Shown: positions 61,026 through 64,000 of the stretch, in pieces
How the letters are laid out: every line of letters starts with the position of its first letter
Position numbering within the stretch: the first letter of the stretch is position 1
DNA from: Alteribacter lacisalsi
GTDB taxonomy: Bacteria; Bacillota; Bacilli; Bacillales; Salisediminibacteriaceae
Direction of reading: 5' to 3'
Length of the DNA: 64,000 nucleotides
Assembly (NCBI RefSeq): GCF_003226345.1
Contig: NZ_PDOF01000002.1
Span: 558,001 to 622,000, forward strand
Notes under the pieces: model-generated
The model's database searches: none
What the model saw: only the letters and a program-made list of their open reading frames with translations
Told to the model about the DNA's origin: nothing
Position numbers and translations under genes: made by a program

Positions 61026-62765
61026 TTACTCCCGTTCAAAAGCGACAGGGATGTGTGTCATCCGTTTCGTGCTGAACAGCCCCTTATCGGTCATTTTCAG
61101 GGAAGGGATCACAGGCAGGGCCAGGAAAGAAAGTGTGAGAAACGGGTTGAATCCGCCTTCGCTGCCGATTGTTTTAAATGCCTCGTGAAGCAGATCCAGG
61201 TCAGCAGCAATTTCAGAAGCGCCGGCTGTACTCATAAGACCCGCAACCGGCAGGGCCAGGGACGCGATTTCCTCGCCGTCGCAGACAATCACTAGCCCGC
61301 CTTCGTTTACAGCGAGCATCTGAGCGGCTTTTGCCAGATCATCTTCGTTCGTGCCGGCGGCAATGATGTTGTGTGAATCGTGAGCGATAGTTGTGGCGAT
61401 GGCACCTCGTTTAAGTCCGAGGCCCTTTACAATGCCCACACCTTTCCCACCTGTTCTGCCGTGTCGCTCAATCACAGCGAGGGTGAGAAGGTCTTTTTCG
61501 GTATCGGGAATAAACTGGCCTTTGTCATTGGTGTTTACTTTTTCAGTCAGGTGATCAGTCAGAAGGGAATTGGCTTGCACCCCGATGATGTTCGCTCTTC
61601 TGTCTGTGCCGACCTCCACTTTGAAGTCCTCTGGAAGAACGGCTCCGATTTTTACCGAATCAGTCAGGCCGGGGGGCAGCTCATTGCTGACAGGATCATC
61701 GGCAATCATTTGACCATTTTGGGCTGAAAGCTTTCCTTTAACAAAAACGGTTTCCGCATGGAAGTTGTCAAGATCCTCCACGAACAGAAAAGTAGCTTCG
61801 CAGCCCGGTGCCACGGCACCTTTCGTTTTGAGGCCGTAACAGACCGCCGGGTTTAGCGTGGCCATTGAAATCGCGGTGAGCGGCGGGATGCCAAAATCTA
61901 CAGCCAGCCTGATGTTATGATCGATCGACCCTTCTGCGAGAAGATCATCCGGGTGCTTGTCGTCAGTACAGAACATGAACCGGTGACTGTTTGCCTCGGT
62001 TACTGCCGGGAGGAGGGCAAGAACGTCCTTGGCTACAGACCCCTCTCTTAGCATGACGTAAAACCCCCGGCGGATCCGATCTGCTGCCTCTGCTGCAGTC
62101 GTACATTCGTGATCCGTTTCAATTCCGGCGGTGCGGTAAACGTTTAACGCTTCATTTGGCAGCCCTGATGCATGACCGTCCACTGTTTTGCCGGCCTCTT
62201 TTGCGACCTGGATTTTCTTAAGCATATCCTCGTCTGCGCCAGCCACGGCAGGGTAATCCATGACCTCGGCAAGTCCGAGAACGTTCGCATCTCCTGTAAA
62301 GGGAGCCAGGTCCATAGCACTCAGTTCTGCGCCGGACGTCTCAAAAGGCGTGCTCGGGACAGAGGAAGGAAGCATCGTAAAAAGATCAGCCGCCGCGTTT
62401 TTGCCGGCTTCGATCATATAGGCGACGCCTTTTTCCCCAAGTACGTTTCCGATTTCATGCGGATCGGTCACCGCCGTGGTCACGCCGCGGGGTACGATGG
62501 TCCGGCTGAAGTTTTCCGGTGTCATCATGGAGGATTCGATGTGGACATGGGCGTCAATCAGACCCGGTACGATAAACTTTCCTCCGGCATCGATTGTTTC
62601 CCTGCCTTCATATTGACCAATCCCTGTAATCATTCCGTCAGTGACGGCAAGATCCTCCCCTGTAATGATTGTACGATTGTACACATCTGCAATTTTTCCG
62701 TTCTTTATGACGAGGTCAGCGGGCCTCTTGCCCTGTGCTGACTCTATCTGCTGTTTGGTTGTCAT
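61026..62765 (-). CDS. ade: Adenine deaminase
   Basis: This 579-residue amidohydrolase converts adenine to hypoxanthine and ammonia. The metal site DAHVHIESSMMTP and the later GLPNEAL and CTDDKHPDDLLAEGSIDHNIRLAV blocks are typical of Ade. The C-terminal domain with AHDSHNIIAAGTN and GLVIVCDGEEIASLALPVAGLMS is complete. It is the step after nucleoside hydrolysis in purine salvage. It diverges from the siderophore gene across nested inverted repeats. Confidence 0.96.
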   Translation of the reverse strand: MTTKQQIESAQGKRPADLVIKNGKIADVYNRTIITGEDLAVTDGMITGIGQYEGRETIDAGGKFIVPGLIDAHVHIESSMMTPENFSRTIVPRGVTTAVTDPHEIGNVLGEKGVAYMIEAGKNAAADLFTMLPSSVPSTPFETSGAELSAMDLAPFTGDANVLGLAEVMDYPAVAGADEDMLKKIQVAKEAGKTVDGHASGLPNEALNVYRTAGIETDHECTTAAEAADRIRRGFYVMLREGSVAKDVLALLPAVTEANSHRFMFCTDDKHPDDLLAEGSIDHNIRLAVDFGIPPLTAISMATLNPAVCYGLKTKGAVAPGCEATFLFVEDLDNFHAETVFVKGKLSAQNGQMIADDPVSNELPPGLTDSVKIGAVLPEDFKVEVGTDRRANIIGVQANSLLTDHLTEKVNTNDKGQFIPDTEKDLLTLAVIERHGRTGGKGVGIVKGLGLKRGAIATTIAHDSHNIIAAGTNEDDLAKAAQMLAVNEGGLVIVCDGEEIASLALPVAGLMSTAGASEIAADLDLLHEAFKTIGSEGGFNPFLTLSFLALPVIPSLKMTDKGLFSTKRMTHIPVAFERE

Positions 62766-62789
62766 GTGGTTCCCCTTTCAAAATGGAAG

Positions 62790-62831
62790 CGGTATCGATT
62801 TAAACCAGTTTAAAACGTCCGCCCGATACCG
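62790..62831. promoter_or_regulatory. Nested inverted repeats between ade and the siderophore gene
   Basis: TTTAAAC and GTTTAAA (62799-62805, 62808-62814) form an inner palindrome with a two-base gap. CGGTATCG (62790-62797) and CGATACCG (62824-62831) form an outer inverted pair. The block lies 25 bases from the ade start and could be an operator for one or both genes or a leader hairpin. It does not resemble a Fur box. Confidence 0.45.
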
Positions 62832-62911
62832 TCAACTGAGCGCGTGTGCTTATTTTGCCGAAAAATAGGGTAAAACAAGAAAATAAAGTAAGAGAGAAAG
62901 AGGGGACGTTC

Positions 62912-64000
62912 ATGACAGCAACTGATCCGTACGACGTGATCGGCATTGGCATCGGGCCGTTTAATCTTGGAATGGCCGCACTTCTTGACCCGGTGGATCA
63001 CGTGAAAGCTGCATTTTTTGATGAAACAGCCGAATTTAACTGGCATCCCGGCATGCTGATTGAAGGGGCAGATCTGCAGGTGCCGTTTCTTGCCGACCTG
63101 GTTACCTTCGCCGATCCGATGAGCCCGTATACATTCGTCAATTATCTCCACAAACAGAACCGCCTTCATAAATTTTTCTTCTTCAACCGGTTTGATATTC
63201 CGCGGACCGAGTATAACCATTATGCCCAGTGGGTGGCGGGGCAGCTCGGTTCGTGCCATTTTGGTAAACGGGTGACTGACGTGAAGGATTATAAGAAAGA
63301 GGGAGAACAGCTCTATGAGGTGGTCGTGGAAGACCGTGAAGCGAAGGTCATAGAGCGCTACTTTACCAGACACGTTGTCATGGGGACGGGGAGTGTGCCG
63401 CTCGTGCCGGACGGTTTTGATCAGTTTCCGGTCGAGGATGTGGTGCACACGAGCCAGTACCTGTGTCATCGGGATACATTTGATAAGGCTGAAAATATCC
63501 TTGTGGTTGGGTCCGGCCAGAGTGCTGCGGAAGTGTTCCTTGATCTCCTTCAGCGGCAGCACAGTTTCGATTACCGCCTTCACTGGATCACCAGGTCTCC
63601 CGGCTTTTTTCAGCTCGAATCGGGAAAAGTCGGTCAGGAAATTTTTTCGCCTGACTACGTCGATTACTTTCACGATCTCCCGTTTGAGAAAAGAGAAGAG
63701 GAGCTGCCGAACCTTTACCATATTCGAAACGGTGTCGAGGAAAAGACCCTCCACGAAATTTACGATCTTTTGTACCACAAATCGATCGGAGAGGACCGGG
63801 CTCCGGTAACGGTCCGAGCGTCAAGCGATGTGGAAAGCATCGACGTGAACGATAACGGCCATTACACTGTGACTTGCCGGCAGTGGATGGAGGAAAAAGA
63901 GTACCGGATTATGGCCGATAAAATCGTGCTGGCCACCGGTTACAAGCCAAACATCCCCGGCTGGCTGGAGAAATTTTCGGACGTAATGGAATGGGAGGAC
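62912..64000 (+). CDS. Siderophore N-hydroxylase (lysine/ornithine N-monooxygenase, IucD/SidA/PvdA family), 3' end outside window
   Basis: The first 363 codons of a flavin-dependent N-hydroxylase are present. This enzyme hydroxylates the side-chain amine of lysine, ornithine or a diamine for hydroxamate siderophores. The FAD motif GIGIGPFNLGMAAL (about residues 11-24), the NADPH motif LVVGSGQSAAEVFLDLL (about 197 onward) and the ATGYKPNIPG block near the window end are clear. AGAGGGG precedes the ATG. Other siderophore synthesis or export genes are expected beyond 64000. The minus-strand frame over this region is a shadow. Confidence 0.93.
   Translation, partial: MTATDPYDVIGIGIGPFNLGMAALLDPVDHVKAAFFDETAEFNWHPGMLIEGADLQVPFLADLVTFADPMSPYTFVNYLHKQNRLHKFFFFNRFDIPRTEYNHYAQWVAGQLGSCHFGKRVTDVKDYKKEGEQLYEVVVEDREAKVIERYFTRHVVMGTGSVPLVPDGFDQFPVEDVVHTSQYLCHRDTFDKAENILVVGSGQSAAEVFLDLLQRQHSFDYRLHWITRSPGFFQLESGKVGQEIFSPDYVDYFHDLPFEKREEELPNLYHIRNGVEEKTLHEIYDLLYHKSIGEDRAPVTVRASSDVESIDVNDNGHYTVTCRQWMEEKEYRIMADKIVLATGYKPNIPGWLEKFSDVMEWED

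Noticed and set aside
62810-63778. 322-codon minus-strand frame near the window end
   Set aside because: The plus strand carries a clear N-hydroxylase with FAD and NADPH motifs in the same place and a proper ribosome site.

Overview
The window looks like a chromosome segment of a Gram-positive, low-to-mid GC member of the Bacillaceae, probably alkaliphilic or halotolerant. Ribosome binding sites of the GGAGG type precede almost every gene. GTG and TTG starts are frequent, and U-tailed hairpin terminators are common. The gene set is Bacillus-like: MreBH, NupC, PanF, a bacterial NO synthase, the hut pathway, a T-box leader, a subtilisin and an NprR-like regulator. The secreted subtilisin and several lipoproteins are strongly acidic, which fits a salty or alkaline habitat. 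The species cannot be named from the sequence alone. No rRNA, tRNA, CRISPR array, transposase or prophage was seen.

Layout. 1-10170: a Tad/Flp pilus locus (ATPase, TadB, TadC, Flp pilin, prepilin peptidase, TadE- and TadG-like pseudopilins). Mixed in are a large secreted NPG-heptad-repeat protein, a lipoprotein, an unknown four-helix membrane protein and three related lipoproteins. 10300-17800: DUF1284, a thioredoxin-like protein, NO synthase, a solitary PglX-like DNA methyltransferase, two tiny membrane proteins, an FAD amine-oxidase-like enzyme, carbonic anhydrase and a methyltransferase. 17800-20980: a T-box-controlled NhaC-family transporter, an exact 20-bp-period array and mreBH. 21250-28060: acyl-CoA dehydrogenase, MOSC protein, NupC, YhdT-PanF and a DUF4003 protein. 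28140-30890: a two-gene MazG-like/PLD-helicase cassette. 31180-33960: an NprR-like TPR regulator next to a secreted subtilisin. 34065-35284: queC-queF behind a possible preQ1 riboswitch.

35447-51400: a hydrolase, a PspC protein, hutUIG (minus strand), a nucleoside hydrolase, and a 5-oxoprolinase cluster pxpB-pxpC-biotin carrier-pxpA. An AraC-type response regulator, a small oxidase-like membrane protein and an aldo/keto reductase follow. hutH stands alone on the plus strand behind its own leader peptide and terminator. 51420-64000: a tubby-like protein, a D-threonine-aldolase-type PLP enzyme, TetR plus a small exporter, PAS-STAS, M50-like and HNH proteins, ALDH, Eis-type acetyltransferase plus photolyase, adenine deaminase, and the start of a siderophore N-hydroxylase gene that runs off the window.

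Histidine degradation is split between two transcription units more than 9 kb apart. Pantothenate, nucleoside, adenine and oxoproline scavenging are all present. An intergenic repeat family (core GACTCCTGCGG...GACCCCG...CCGCGGAAAGCG) occurs six times as long, short and truncated copies. The most promising leads for new biology are the Tad-linked secreted repeat protein with its lipoprotein set, the MazG/PLD-helicase cassette, the lone PglX-like methyltransferase, the hutH attenuator, and the protease regulator that has no visible peptide gene.
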